From Phormidium tanganyikae FI6-MK23 (GTDB taxonomy: Bacteria; Cyanobacteriota; Cyanobacteriia; Leptolyngbyales; Leptolyngbyaceae), in NCBI GenBank assembly GCA_019359175.1, contig JAHHHU010000010.1:1-64000 (forward strand): a stretch of 64,000 nt of DNA, given 5' to 3'. Of this stretch, positions 51,920-61,181 are shown piece by piece. Below the pieces are notes generated by a model. That model had not been told where the DNA came from and made no database searches. It worked only from the letters and a program-made list of their open reading frames with translations. Made by a program: the position numbers and the translations under genes. How positions within the stretch are numbered: position 1 is the first letter of the stretch; every line of letters begins with the position of its first letter.

Positions 51920-53755
51920 ATGAGAAAGCTCCTGATCATCGCCCTCTGTCTCGTGGGATTGGGCTGGACGATCGTACAATTTCCCGGTTTAGCGGCTCAA
52001 GGGACTTACGATCGCATTATTCTCGATTTCCGCGACGATCTCGCAACCACAGAAATTCAAACTCAGGTCAATGCGATCGCGCAAAACTACAAGGTTCACC
52101 CTGAACCGAATAGCCGATTTTCGCAGACCGAACATCTCTACATTGTCAAAGGCGATCAATCGCTCTTAAAAACGCTGAAAAAATCGAATTTGAAGCAATA
52201 CACCGAAGCGATCGAGCCAGATTATATCTACCGCATTCCCGAAGGCGAAACGCTCAAAGCGATCGATCCAACTGCTGAACCGAAGCTATCCGCTCAAGCT
52301 CCCAATGATCCGATGTACAGCAAACAATGGAATTTGCACAACATCGGCATCGAAGCGGGTTGGACGGAAACGAAAGGGCGCGGCGTAACCGTTGCGGTGA
52401 TTGATACAGGAGTCTCACCCGTTCCCGATTTAGAAAAAACAAATCTCGTCACAGGCTACGATTTTGTCAACGATCAAGATAGTGCCGAAGATGATAACGG
52501 GCATGGCACTCATGTGGCAGGCACGATCGCACAATCAACAAACAATAACTTTGGCGTTGCTGGAATCGCTTACGAAGCAAACATCATGCCGCTGAAAGTC
52601 TTAAGCTCTTTCGGGGGTGGAACGGTTGCGGACATTGCAGAAGCGATTCGATTCGCGGCGGACAACAAAGCCGATGTGATCAACCTCAGTTTAGGTGGCG
52701 GCGGTGAAAGTTCCGTTCTCAAAGATGCGATCGATTACGCACATGGTAAAGGCGTAGTGGTGATCGCAGCGGCGGGAAATGCCGATCGTAATGCAGCAGA
52801 TTATCCGGCACGATATCCTCATGCGATCGCGGTTGCGGCGCTAGATGCGTCGGGCGAAAAGGCTCCTTATTCTAACTTTGGCGCAGGGGTAGACATCTCG
52901 GCTCCCGGTGGCTCAACGGCTCAAGGTGAAGCAGGCGGCATTCTGCAAAACACGCTAAATCCTCAAACGGGTGAGTCTGTGTTTGCAGCCTTTCAGGGCA
53001 CGAGCATGGCGGCTCCTCACGTTGCAGGTGTAGCAGCATTGATCAAAGCAGCAGGGGTGACAGAACCCGATAAAGTGTTGGCAGTGCTGATGCAATCTGC
53101 TCGCAAGGTTGAAGCCGATGAACTCAATCACTTCGGAGCCGGAAAACTCGATGCAGCGGCGGCTGTAAAACTCGCACTCCACGGCAAAATCACGTTTAAC
53201 GATTTCTTCCGCTGGCTGCGCGACAATGGCTATCTCAATCCGCGTTTCTGGATCGATGGCGGAGTCATCGCACTGGTTCCAAAACTTGCAATGGTAGTCG
53301 GTTCCTATCTGCTGGCATGGTTCTTGAAGGTTTACTTTCCGTTTAGCTGGAGTTGGGCGATGTCTTCAGGCTTAGTGGCTGGGAGTTCTGGGCTGTTCTT
53401 TCTCAAAGGACTGTACCGATTTGACTTTCCGCAATTTCCGTTCCGCATTCTCGGAAGTTCGCTGCCTGAACTTGGTAGCGCGATTCAAGCCAGTGGAGCG
53501 CTCAATCCGATTTCTGCCAGCGTGCTGATTCCGTTTATGCTGCTTGCGCTATTGTTAGGGCATTCTCAGGGGCGATCGTTTGCGATCGGAACGACGATCG
53601 GAGTGACCGCTTTTCTGGGAATTAGCGCGATCGTTGATCCACAAGTGATGTGGATCGGTGGAAGTTTCATCGGACGAGCGTATTTGATGATCAATGCGCT
53701 GCTGTGTTACGGACTCGCACGATTGGCTTTGAAAGTGGGAGAAAGAACGGTATGA
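51920..53755 (+). CDS. Subtilisin-like serine protease with C-terminal membrane region
   Basis: This 611-residue S8 family protease has an N-terminal signal/anchor (KLLIIALCLVGLGWTIVQFPGLAAQ), a pro-region (about 30-120), and a catalytic domain with Asp162 (AVIDTGV), His195 (NGHGTHVAG) and Ser362 (GTSMAAPHVAG). After a linker, residues about 445-605 contain four or so hydrophobic segments (VIALVPKLAMVVGSYLLAW, ASVLIPFMLLALLLG, YLMINALLCYGLARLAL), so the enzyme is membrane-tethered at the C-terminus. It ends in an ATGA overlap with the next small gene. Confidence 0.92.
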   Translation: MRKLLIIALCLVGLGWTIVQFPGLAAQGTYDRIILDFRDDLATTEIQTQVNAIAQNYKVHPEPNSRFSQTEHLYIVKGDQSLLKTLKKSNLKQYTEAIEPDYIYRIPEGETLKAIDPTAEPKLSAQAPNDPMYSKQWNLHNIGIEAGWTETKGRGVTVAVIDTGVSPVPDLEKTNLVTGYDFVNDQDSAEDDNGHGTHVAGTIAQSTNNNFGVAGIAYEANIMPLKVLSSFGGGTVADIAEAIRFAADNKADVINLSLGGGGESSVLKDAIDYAHGKGVVVIAAAGNADRNAADYPARYPHAIAVAALDASGEKAPYSNFGAGVDISAPGGSTAQGEAGGILQNTLNPQTGESVFAAFQGTSMAAPHVAGVAALIKAAGVTEPDKVLAVLMQSARKVEADELNHFGAGKLDAAAAVKLALHGKITFNDFFRWLRDNGYLNPRFWIDGGVIALVPKLAMVVGSYLLAWFLKVYFPFSWSWAMSSGLVAGSSGLFFLKGLYRFDFPQFPFRILGSSLPELGSAIQASGALNPISASVLIPFMLLALLLGHSQGRSFAIGTTIGVTAFLGISAIVDPQVMWIGGSFIGRAYLMINALLCYGLARLALKVGERTV

Positions 53756-53967
53756 CAGTGACAGGTGTAATTCAGCGCAAAGGCTTTGGAACTGGGGCTT
53801 GGGCGATCGATGCGGATAGTGGCAAATCTTACGAGTTGCACAATCCCCCAGAAGCCCTTCAAAAAGCGGGTCTTAAGGTCAAAGTGGAGGGTGAGATCCG
53901 CGATGATGTGATGAGCTTTGCCATGATCGGACAGATTTTGGAAGTGAAGCAGTTTGAAATTCTTTGA
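53752..53967 (+). CDS. Small OB-fold-like protein, 71 aa
   Basis: The start ATG 53752 overlaps the protease stop by 4 bases (ATGA), which decides the start. The product, MTVTGVIQRKGFGTGAWAID and onward to LKVKVEGEIRDDVMSFAMIGQILEVKQFEI in pieces, is a short beta-rich protein with the pattern of a single OB-type barrel. Its tight coupling to the membrane protease suggests a linked role, but none is known to me. Confidence 0.72.
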   Translation: MTVTGVIQRKGFGTGAWAIDADSGKSYELHNPPEALQKAGLKVKVEGEIRDDVMSFAMIGQILEVKQFEIL

Positions 53968-54045
53968 TTCATCCTGTTTGCTTGGATGTTCTCTGGTCAC
54001 ACTGGTTGCATCAGAGAACGTCCAGCAAGTTGAGGCAGAAAATTC

Positions 54046-54900
54046 ATGTTTGCGAATATCCGAGGCACGCGAATCTATTTCGATATCGAAGGGGCTGGAC
54101 TCGTTCCCCACGGAGATCGAATGCGCGAAAAGCCGATCGCATTTCTGATCCACGGTGGACCTGGAGCCGATCACAGTTCCTATAAGCCGACCTTTTCTGC
54201 ATTAAGCGACAAAATGCAGCTTGTCTACTTCGACCATCGCGGACAAGGACGATCGGCAAGAGGCGACAAATCGACCTACACGCTCGATCAAAACGTCGAG
54301 GACGTAGAAGCACTGCGGCAACATTTGGGACTGGATAAAATTATTGCGATCGGGGGTTCTTACGGCGGTATGGTCGCACTCACCTACGCTACCCGCTATC
54401 CGCAAAACTTGTCACACTTGATCGTGATTGCCACGGTTCCCGATTCTCGCTTTCTCAAACGCGCTCAGGAAACTTTGCAAGAACGCGGCACACCCGAACA
54501 AATCGCGATCGCCCAATATCTCTGGAACGGCAACTTTGAAACCGAGGAGCAACTGAGCGAGTATTTCCGCATTATGCACCCGCTCTACTCGTTCACGGCT
54601 GATCCAACCCAAACCGTTAAATCTCGGACAATTTTATCGATCGATGCAATCAACGAAGCTTTCGGCGGATTTCTGCAATCGTATAACGTCCTCGATCAGC
54701 TTCACAAAATCACCGTTCCAACTTTAGTCATCGCAGGTCGGCACGATTGGATTTGTGCCCCAGAATTTTCTGAAGACATCGCCAAAGCAATTCCAAATTC
54801 GGATCTACGGATTTTTGAAAATAGCGGACATTTAATTCGAGCCGATGAGCCCGAAGCCTTACTGGATGCGATCGCAGGCTTCATTGTTTACAAAAAATAG
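54046..54900 (+). CDS. Alpha/beta hydrolase (proline iminopeptidase-like)
   Basis: This 284-residue hydrolase has the oxyanion motif FLIHGGPGADHSSY typical of the S33 prolyl-iminopeptidase group, DHRGQGRS, nucleophile Ser105 in IGGSYGGMVALTYA, an acid in IAGRHDWICAPE and a late His in NSGHLIRADEPE. The cap is short. Peptidase activity on N-terminal Pro is possible but other esterase activities share this signature. It is 78 bases after the OB-like gene. Confidence 0.88.
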   Translation: MFANIRGTRIYFDIEGAGLVPHGDRMREKPIAFLIHGGPGADHSSYKPTFSALSDKMQLVYFDHRGQGRSARGDKSTYTLDQNVEDVEALRQHLGLDKIIAIGGSYGGMVALTYATRYPQNLSHLIVIATVPDSRFLKRAQETLQERGTPEQIAIAQYLWNGNFETEEQLSEYFRIMHPLYSFTADPTQTVKSRTILSIDAINEAFGGFLQSYNVLDQLHKITVPTLVIAGRHDWICAPEFSEDIAKAIPNSDLRIFENSGHLIRADEPEALLDAIAGFIVYKK

Positions 54901-54928
54901 GGGCGACCCGAAGACCGCCCCACTCAAC

Positions 54929-55990
54929 CTATGCTTCACTCGTAACGTTATCTGTGCCTTCGCTGCTTTCAGCCCGCCGTTTAATAGGCTTTGGCAACGG
55001 TTCCGACCGCCGGGGTGCTTCCTGCTGAGGAGGAGCGCTACTCGGTCGCCGATCCGAGCCACCCGGACGGGGAGTAAACGGTCTTCTGCCGCCACCACCA
55101 CCGCCACCAAAGCGACCACCCGGACGACCCATCGATCGACCGCGCTCGATTTCCTCTTTCGTCTTCTTCCGAGGCGGAATCATGCCGATCGATTTCGCGC
55201 TCTTAATTACAAGATCCGCTCCTTCGCGCCGCACGTTGAGTTCCCAGAAATAGCCGACGACTTTTCCACTCAACTCACCGTTTAGTTTCAGCTTGAAGCA
55301 CTTTGCACGATCGTCTTTTTTACGGGGCGCTTGATTGATCTTCACCACCACAGATTTCTCGTCAGGCGTGTGGAAGATCACTTCGCCGCGAATCGAGAAA
55401 TAATTGTCCTCGACCTCAGAAGAAGGCAAATATCCAGGCGTTTCTGTTTCTTCCTCTTCTTCGGGCTTGCTGAGATTTTCAGGCTCCCAAACGCCGACGA
55501 TTTGAACGTGCAAATCTTCCTGCTTCTCGCGGGTGCGCGGGTAAACCACCCAGAGATGCTCTTGTTCGAGATCCAGGTGATTTTTCACCAAGCTCATCAC
55601 GCGACCAAGTAAAACAGCTTCGATCGCCGTTCCGTCCTCAGTCGTCATTTCGCCACGCGTAAACTGCTCTTCGGAGGCTTTGTATCGACCCCGCAAAAGA
55701 CCGATCGCCCGATACTGCATCGGCTCACTCGGAGCCGGAATCGGCTGCTGTCTCAAACTGGAGGGATCAAAAACTTCTTCTGGCTCTGGCGGAGTCTCGA
55801 CCGGAGGTGGCGGAGGAGGTGCTGCCGCTGCGGGTTGAGGACGAGCGATAGGGCGTACCAGCGGGCGCTGGGGAGTCAGCGGCTTCGGATCAGATGCATC
55901 TGGGGATTGGGGCATGGCAGAGCCTTCAGCCGCACTTTCGGCGGCATAGGATTTGGGAGGCTGGAGTGGGCGGTTTGGCAAGGGACTCAT
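54929..55990 (-). CDS. Proline-rich protein with basic Gly/Arg (RGG-like) tail
   Basis: The 353-residue protein has a disordered Pro-rich N-terminus (residues 1-90), a folded middle (about 95-270: YRAIGLLRGRYKASEEQFTRGEM, HLWVVYPRTREKQEDLHVQIVGVW, NYFSIRGEVIFHTPDEKSVVVKI in pieces) and a C-terminal RGG-like part (GRPGGRFGGGGGGGRRPF) then a charged end. The RGG-type tail suggests RNA binding. I recall related cyanobacterial proteins of unknown function. It is convergent with the hydrolase, 28 bases apart. Confidence 0.78.
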   Translation of the reverse strand: MSPLPNRPLQPPKSYAAESAAEGSAMPQSPDASDPKPLTPQRPLVRPIARPQPAAAAPPPPPPVETPPEPEEVFDPSSLRQQPIPAPSEPMQYRAIGLLRGRYKASEEQFTRGEMTTEDGTAIEAVLLGRVMSLVKNHLDLEQEHLWVVYPRTREKQEDLHVQIVGVWEPENLSKPEEEEETETPGYLPSSEVEDNYFSIRGEVIFHTPDEKSVVVKINQAPRKKDDRAKCFKLKLNGELSGKVVGYFWELNVRREGADLVIKSAKSIGMIPPRKKTKEEIERGRSMGRPGGRFGGGGGGGRRPFTPRPGGSDRRPSSAPPQQEAPRRSEPLPKPIKRRAESSEGTDNVTSEA

Positions 55991-56573
55991 AGGCTGTCAT
56001 CGTCACAGGCTGAGGGCAAAAGCAATCAGTCGCTTATTGTACTGAATGCAAGCTGACTTGCAAGAATCCGAATGCTTTTTGATTGGTTTACAAAAAATTA
56101 TTCAGATTTTGCGTTTTTTCTCGGAGTCTCTAGAGTTTTAGCGAAAATGCCATACTTAAAAATACGGCGACCTATAGAACTTATTAGCATTTCCGGCATA
56201 GCGTCAGCAATAGCACTATGCCTATGATACTGATTTCTAATGCTGTCTCCGTTGATTTATCTAACCGACAATCTTAAGATTTCCCTTGATTTGCGCGAGA
56301 TCAACAGGCAGAATCACGGATTCAGTCGCTTCGGAAATTCCAATATCGAAATCTACCGATCAGTAGAGCGTAAAGAACCAATCGTTCTGTAGGGACAACC
56401 GCACTGTGGCACTGCCTGAAAAGCGCGTTAAAATTTGTAAACAAGCATTCATAATGATTCACAGAAGACGAGTCTCAGGAATCTTTCGGAAATGAACCCG
56501 CGTCTTCATGAAGAGTTCACTATGTCATCGCTTCACGATTCGTTCTGCTCCCTCTGTTAGGTGAGTTTGATTC
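55991..56573 (+). promoter_or_regulatory. Long spacer upstream of the MacAB-like exporter
   Basis: 583 bases with no credible gene. GGCATAG (56195-56201) and CTATGCC (56216-56222) form a 7-bp inverted repeat with a 14-base loop. The rest is featureless to me. The exporter promoter must lie in the right half. ATG 56574 follows TTAGGTGAG, a plausible ribosome-binding site. Confidence 0.4.
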
Positions 56574-57944
56574 ATGCAAGTCCCCTTTTTCGGTAAAGTC
56601 GGCGCAAAACCGACTCGTTGGTTGTTGGCGCTCCTCGCAGCAGGCGCGATCGCAATTCCCGGTAGTGCTTTTCTGATTACACGACAGCTTACCCCTCGTC
56701 AGGAAACTGCGACAATTTCGGTTGAATCTAAAACGGTTACGGCGCGAATCTCAGCAAGTGGTGAAGTCATCCCGATTCGGACGGTGAATCTCAGCCCCAA
56801 GACTGCTGGAAAAATTGTTCAACTTTTGGTAGACCAAGGCGATCAGGTGACGCAGGGGCAAGTCGTCGCGCGGATGGAAAGTCAAGATATCGAATCTGAG
56901 CGCGATCAGGCACAGGCAAGAGTGGCGGAAGCGCAGGCGAAATTAGATCAGCTTCGGGCTGGAACTCGGATCGAAGAAGTTCGGCAGGCAGAAGCTGAGG
57001 TCGAACGAGCACAAGGTGAAATTCGACGGGTTGAAGGGTTGGTTGCAGATGCAAATTCAGCAGTTGATTTTGCTCGGACACAGACGCGACGACAGCGAGA
57101 ACTCGCGAGTCAGGGCGCGATCGCAACCAATTCGCTCGATGAATTTATCCGCAAAGAACAGAGCGCGAATCAAACGTTGAGTCAGGCGAGAGCGCAATTG
57201 AGCCAGTCACAGGCGCAGTTGAATCAAGCGAATCAGCAGTTAGAACAGCGGCAGAACGGAGCGCGACCCGAAGAAATTCGGCAATCGGAGGCGCAGTTGG
57301 CTTCTGCGATCGCGGCTCTCCAACAGGTTCAGAATCGGATAGAAGACACTTACATTCGCGCTCCATTTTCGGGTGTGATTACACAGCGATATGCCACGGT
57401 GGGCGCATTTGTGACCCCAACGACGCAGGCAACCGCAGGTGCAGACGGTTCTGCTTCGACCTCAATTTTTGGGCTAGCGAACGGCTTAGAAGTGCGGGCG
57501 AGAGTGCCGGAAGTCGATATCGGACAGATCAAGCGCGGTCAGGAAGTCGATATTCGAGTCGATGCTTATCCCGAAGAATCCTTTAAAGGACGAGTGCGAT
57601 TGATTGCACCGGAAGCGGTCACAGAGCGCGATGTAACTTCGTTCTCGGTGCGGGTTGATATTCTCACGGGGCGCGATAAACTGCGATCCAAGATGAATAC
57701 CGATGTCAGTTTCTTGGGCGATTCGATTCCGAGTACTTTGGTTGTTCCAACGGCTGCACTCTCGACACAGAAAGGTCAAACGGGCGTTTGGGTTCCGGGT
57801 GAGAACAATAAGCCGCGATTCCAGCGGGTGACGACCGGATTGAGTTTTGACAACGAGACTCAGATTTTGGATGGGATTAAAGTAGGCGATCGTATTTTCG
57901 TTCAGCCGCCTGAAGGTCAAAAAATCGACAATTCAAATCAGTAG
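56574..57944 (+). CDS. Periplasmic adaptor protein of a MacAB/DevBCA-like exporter
   Basis: This 456-residue RND/ABC-type membrane-fusion protein has an N-terminal membrane helix (WLLALLAAGAIAIPGSAFLI), a lipoyl half (LSPKTAGKIVQLLVDQGDQVTQGQVVARM in pieces), a long Gln/Ala/Arg coiled-coil hairpin (about 105-265), a second lipoyl half (TYIRAPFSGVITQRYATVGAFV) and beta-barrel parts (VRARVPEVDIGQIKRGQEVDIRVDAYPEESFKGRV in pieces). It is followed 7 bases later by the permease and then the ATPase, forming an exporter operon. Confidence 0.92.
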   Translation: MQVPFFGKVGAKPTRWLLALLAAGAIAIPGSAFLITRQLTPRQETATISVESKTVTARISASGEVIPIRTVNLSPKTAGKIVQLLVDQGDQVTQGQVVARMESQDIESERDQAQARVAEAQAKLDQLRAGTRIEEVRQAEAEVERAQGEIRRVEGLVADANSAVDFARTQTRRQRELASQGAIATNSLDEFIRKEQSANQTLSQARAQLSQSQAQLNQANQQLEQRQNGARPEEIRQSEAQLASAIAALQQVQNRIEDTYIRAPFSGVITQRYATVGAFVTPTTQATAGADGSASTSIFGLANGLEVRARVPEVDIGQIKRGQEVDIRVDAYPEESFKGRVRLIAPEAVTERDVTSFSVRVDILTGRDKLRSKMNTDVSFLGDSIPSTLVVPTAALSTQKGQTGVWVPGENNKPRFQRVTTGLSFDNETQILDGIKVGDRIFVQPPEGQKIDNSNQ

Positions 57945-57951
57945 AGCAAAT

Positions 57952-59169
57952 ATGGATTTCGGTGAAAGCTTGAAAATGGCGGCAAAGACGCTGACCGCCA
58001 ACAAACTCCGCAGTAGTTTAACCATGTTGGGGATGATCATCGGTAATGCGTCCGTAATTGCGATGATCGGAATCGGGCAAGGGGCACAGAAACTTGCCTC
58101 AGAACAGTTTGAGTCGTTAGGCCCAAATGTTTTATTTGTGTCGCCGGGAAGCGGACAGGCACGGCAACGAACAAATAATTTGCCGAGAACGTTAGTTTGG
58201 GATGATGCGAAAGCGATCGCAGAACAACTTCCGGCGGTTGGTGGTGTTTCGGCTCAGAAAAATGCTCAGTTTCCCGTCGTTTACGGCAACCGTAATTCTT
58301 CCTCGCTGATCGTCGGAGCGACACCAGAATTTCTCACTGTTCGGAGCTTTGATGTCGCGAAGGGACGCTTTATTTCAGATATTGACTTGAAGCGAAATCA
58401 GCGCGTTGTGACATTGGGTGCAGACTTGGCAACTCGATTTTTTGCGGATAAAAACCCGATCGGGGAAGAAATTCGGATTCGGAATGTGAGCTTCAAAATC
58501 GTCGGTGTATTGCAAGCGAAAGGTTCGTTTCTCGGCAGTAATCAAGATGATGCCGCTTATATTCCCTTGACTACGATGTCGAGTACGCTGACTGGACGCA
58601 GTTCACTGTATGGATTGGATCTCTCGTTTATTTCCATTTCTGCTAAAGATGAAGCGAGTATTCCAGCGGCAGAATTTCAACTCACAAACTTGCTCAGACG
58701 ACGACACAAGATCGTGAGCGAAGATGATTTCACGGTGCAAACTCAGAAAGATATTTTGCAGATTGTTGGCACGATTACCAGTGGATTAACGGCGATGTTA
58801 GCTGCGATCGCTGGCGTTTCTCTCTTAGTCGGCGGCATCGGCATCATGAATATCATGCTGGTTTCCGTGACTGAGCGGACTTCAGAGATTGGATTGCGAA
58901 AAGCGATCGGGGCTTCTGGAAACGACATTCTGATGCAATTCATGATCGAAGCGGTGATTCTCTCCGCTGCGGGTGGCTTGATTGGAACAATCGTTGGAGT
59001 CGGGGGCGTGGTGATTGTCGCTGCTTTCAGTCCCCTACAAGCGATCGTTTCTCCAGTTGCAATCGTTCTTGCGGTTAGCGTATCGGGTTCGATCGGGCTT
59101 GCATTCGGTGTGATTCCCGCTCGTCAAGCTGCCAAACTCGATCCGATCGTTGCACTGCGGAGCGCTTAA
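57952..59169 (+). CDS. MacB/FtsX-type ABC permease
   Basis: This 405-residue permease has one N-terminal helix (RSSLTMLGMIIGNASVIAMIGIG), a large periplasmic MacB_PCD domain (about 45-265) and three C-terminal helices (GVSLLVGGIGIMNIMLVSVTERTSEIGLRKAIGAS in pieces, VILSAAGGLIGTIVGVG). The C-terminal EIGLRKAIGA motif is diagnostic. It functions with the adaptor before it and the ATPase after it (2-base gap), likely moving a lipid-like or peptide substrate to a TolC channel rather than across the inner membrane. Confidence 0.94.
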   Translation: MDFGESLKMAAKTLTANKLRSSLTMLGMIIGNASVIAMIGIGQGAQKLASEQFESLGPNVLFVSPGSGQARQRTNNLPRTLVWDDAKAIAEQLPAVGGVSAQKNAQFPVVYGNRNSSSLIVGATPEFLTVRSFDVAKGRFISDIDLKRNQRVVTLGADLATRFFADKNPIGEEIRIRNVSFKIVGVLQAKGSFLGSNQDDAAYIPLTTMSSTLTGRSSLYGLDLSFISISAKDEASIPAAEFQLTNLLRRRHKIVSEDDFTVQTQKDILQIVGTITSGLTAMLAAIAGVSLLVGGIGIMNIMLVSVTERTSEIGLRKAIGASGNDILMQFMIEAVILSAAGGLIGTIVGVGGVVIVAAFSPLQAIVSPVAIVLAVSVSGSIGLAFGVIPARQAAKLDPIVALRSA

Positions 59170-59171
59170 TC

Positions 59172-59891
59172 ATGCCTCAATCCATCATTATCCGTTTAGA
59201 AGAAATCACTAAAGTCTACGGCATCGAGGAAACGATCGTTCATGCCCTTGCCGGAGTCGATCTCGTAGTCGAACAAGGCGAATACTGTGCAATCATGGGC
59301 GCTTCTGGGTCGGGCAAATCGACGATGATGAACATTATCGGCTGTCTCGATCGACCCACTGCCGGACGCTATTATCTTGATGGCGAGGATGTGGCTCAAT
59401 TAGACGATCGCGCTTTGGCTCACATTCGCAACCGAAAGATCGGCTTTGTGTTTCAGCAGTTTCATTTGTTACCGCAGTTGAGCGCGTTAGAGAATGTGAT
59501 GCTGCCGATGGTCTATGCGAACGTGCCGCCGCAAGAAAGACGCGATCGAGCAACCGAAGCTCTGATCCAAGTCGGGCTAGAAAGGCGAATGCAGAATAAA
59601 CCGACTCAGTTATCGGGAGGACAACAACAGCGGGTTGCGATCGCAAGAGCGATCGTCAATCGTCCCGTTCTCCTTCTAGCCGATGAGCCGACAGGTGCGC
59701 TCGACTCCACTACCACTCAAGAAATTCTCAGCATTTTCACTAAGCTGAATGCAAGTGGAATGACGGTGGTAATGGTGACACACGAACCGGAAGTCGCTCG
59801 CTGTACTCGTCGTGTGATTTGGTTCAAGGATGGTCAGGTTCTAACGCCGTATCTTGCACCCGAAGAAGTTGGAGTGGTGACAGTGGGCTAA
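59172..59891 (+). CDS. ABC ATPase of the MacAB/LolD group
   Basis: It energises the permease encoded 2 bases upstream. In 239 residues: Walker [11 protein letters not shown]-loop [19 protein letters not shown], signature [14 protein letters not shown], Walker [14 protein letters not shown], and His switch MVTHEPEVA. These match the MacB/LolD/FtsE group with free-standing ATPase subunit. The end overlaps the convergent Uma2 gene by 4 bases. Confidence 0.95.
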   Translation: MPQSIIIRLEEITKVYGIEETIVHALAGVDLVVEQGEYCAIMGASGSGKSTMMNIIGCLDRPTAGRYYLDGEDVAQLDDRALAHIRNRKIGFVFQQFHLLPQLSALENVMLPMVYANVPPQERRDRATEALIQVGLERRMQNKPTQLSGGQQQRVAIARAIVNRPVLLLADEPTGALDSTTTQEILSIFTKLNASGMTVVMVTHEPEVARCTRRVIWFKDGQVLTPYLAPEEVGVVTVG

Positions 59892-60427
59892 TCGAATCGA
59901 GGCGACCATAGTTCTTCGACAGCAACTTGCCAACCGGGAAAAAGATCAGGAATCGTGAGAATATCACCGTCTCGAAGCACGATCGTACTTTGCTCTTGAC
60001 GGTAGATTTCCACGGTTTGATCGTCAGGATTCAACAGAATTCCAACCTGAGTTCCTAGCTCTAGAAATTGTTGAATCTTGGCTCTCAACTTAGTAACGCT
60101 ATCACTTGGAGACTTTACCTCCACCATCAAATCTGGAGCCAATTCTGCAAAGCCGCGAGGACTCTGGCGTAAACGTTCAGCGCGGACGAATGAAACATCT
60201 GGGGCGCGAGTGTCAGAGTTTGGCAAGATGAATCCGGCTGAAGATCCGGTGATTCGTCCAAGTTTACGATCGTCCACCGAAGCAAATAATTTGCCACCCA
60301 TTCGAGTCGCGACCTCAGCAGACTCATAACCGGAAAGACTTGTAACAATAACTTCCCCGTTCACTAATTCCATCCGGTAGTCAGGATGTTGCGCTTGGAA
60401 TTGCTCCAAATCTTTGACGGTTAACAT
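59888..60427 (-). CDS. Uma2-family nuclease-like protein
   Basis: This 179-residue Uma2/DUF820 protein has YRMELVNGEVIVTSLSGYESAEV, TRAPDVSFVRAERL (Asp), LAPDLMVEVKSPSDSVTKLRAKIQQFLELG in pieces (Glu-x-Lys) and VGILLNPDDQTVEIYR. Here the ExK motif is intact, unlike the homologue at 44698. It starts 3 bases after the lepB stop in the same direction, an operon-like arrangement of unclear meaning. Confidence 0.88.
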   Translation of the reverse strand: MLTVKDLEQFQAQHPDYRMELVNGEVIVTSLSGYESAEVATRMGGKLFASVDDRKLGRITGSSAGFILPNSDTRAPDVSFVRAERLRQSPRGFAELAPDLMVEVKSPSDSVTKLRAKIQQFLELGTQVGILLNPDDQTVEIYRQEQSTIVLRDGDILTIPDLFPGWQVAVEELWSPRFD

Positions 60428-60430
60428 CGC

Positions 60431-61012
60431 TTATACCTTGCCAATTCGATCGAATGGATAAAACCGCAGCCAAGCTCGCCCCAAAATGAACTCCTGCGGT
60501 AAAAATCCCCAAACGTGAGAATCATTACTGTTGTTGCGATTGTCGCCCATTACAAAATAGTTTCCTTCAGGAACTTGAACAGGCGACATCTGATAATTTG
60601 GCTGTTCAGCAATATATGATTCTTGCAGCGGTTGATTGTCTACAAAAACTTTGCCAGACTTAATCTCGATCGTTTGTCCAGGCTTGCCAATAATCCGCTT
60701 AATAAAAGCCTGATCTTTTGCGTATCCAAGCTCTTGAAGTTGAGACGGTGGATCAAAAACGATAATGTCTCGGAATTCGGGCGGGTGTAAGCGGTAAGAG
60801 ATTTTTTCAACGACTAAGCGATCGCCAATTTCCAAAGTCGGAATCATCGAATCTGAGGGAATGAATCGCGGTTCTGCGACATACGATCGTACAATCAACG
60901 CCAAAATCAGCGCAACAAACAAAATCTGAAAGTTTTCCCACCAGACTTTCCATTTAGGAGCAGGACTTGAGGGAGCAACAGCAGGAGTTTCGACTTTAGA
61001 TTCAGGTGTCAT
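60431..61012 (-). CDS. lepB: Signal peptidase I
   Basis: It cleaves signal peptides of exported proteins at the membrane. In 193 residues there is one membrane helix (FQILFVALILALIVRSYV), catalytic Ser55 in IPSDSMIPTLEIGDRLVVEK, Lys105 in AFIKRIIGKPGQTIEI, and the conserved VMGDNRNNSNDSHVWGFL box. It is the short cyanobacterial type. Its gene starts about 170 bases from the divergent gene at 61182. Confidence 0.96.
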   Translation of the reverse strand: MTPESKVETPAVAPSSPAPKWKVWWENFQILFVALILALIVRSYVAEPRFIPSDSMIPTLEIGDRLVVEKISYRLHPPEFRDIIVFDPPSQLQELGYAKDQAFIKRIIGKPGQTIEIKSGKVFVDNQPLQESYIAEQPNYQMSPVQVPEGNYFVMGDNRNNSNDSHVWGFLPQEFILGRAWLRFYPFDRIGKV

Positions 61013-61181
61013 GGCGCGTTTAACGTACTTTCAATATTTTACCGAGGAATGGGAGTTCTCGGTTTTCAGCCTTTTAGTTTCAAATTGTTTACGGATTTTG
61101 CCGCTCTTTCTTATCGCAAAATAAGCTTAGATCGTTTGTAATCACGCGCATCTGCCGATTAGAAAAAGGAGCGTCAATAAT

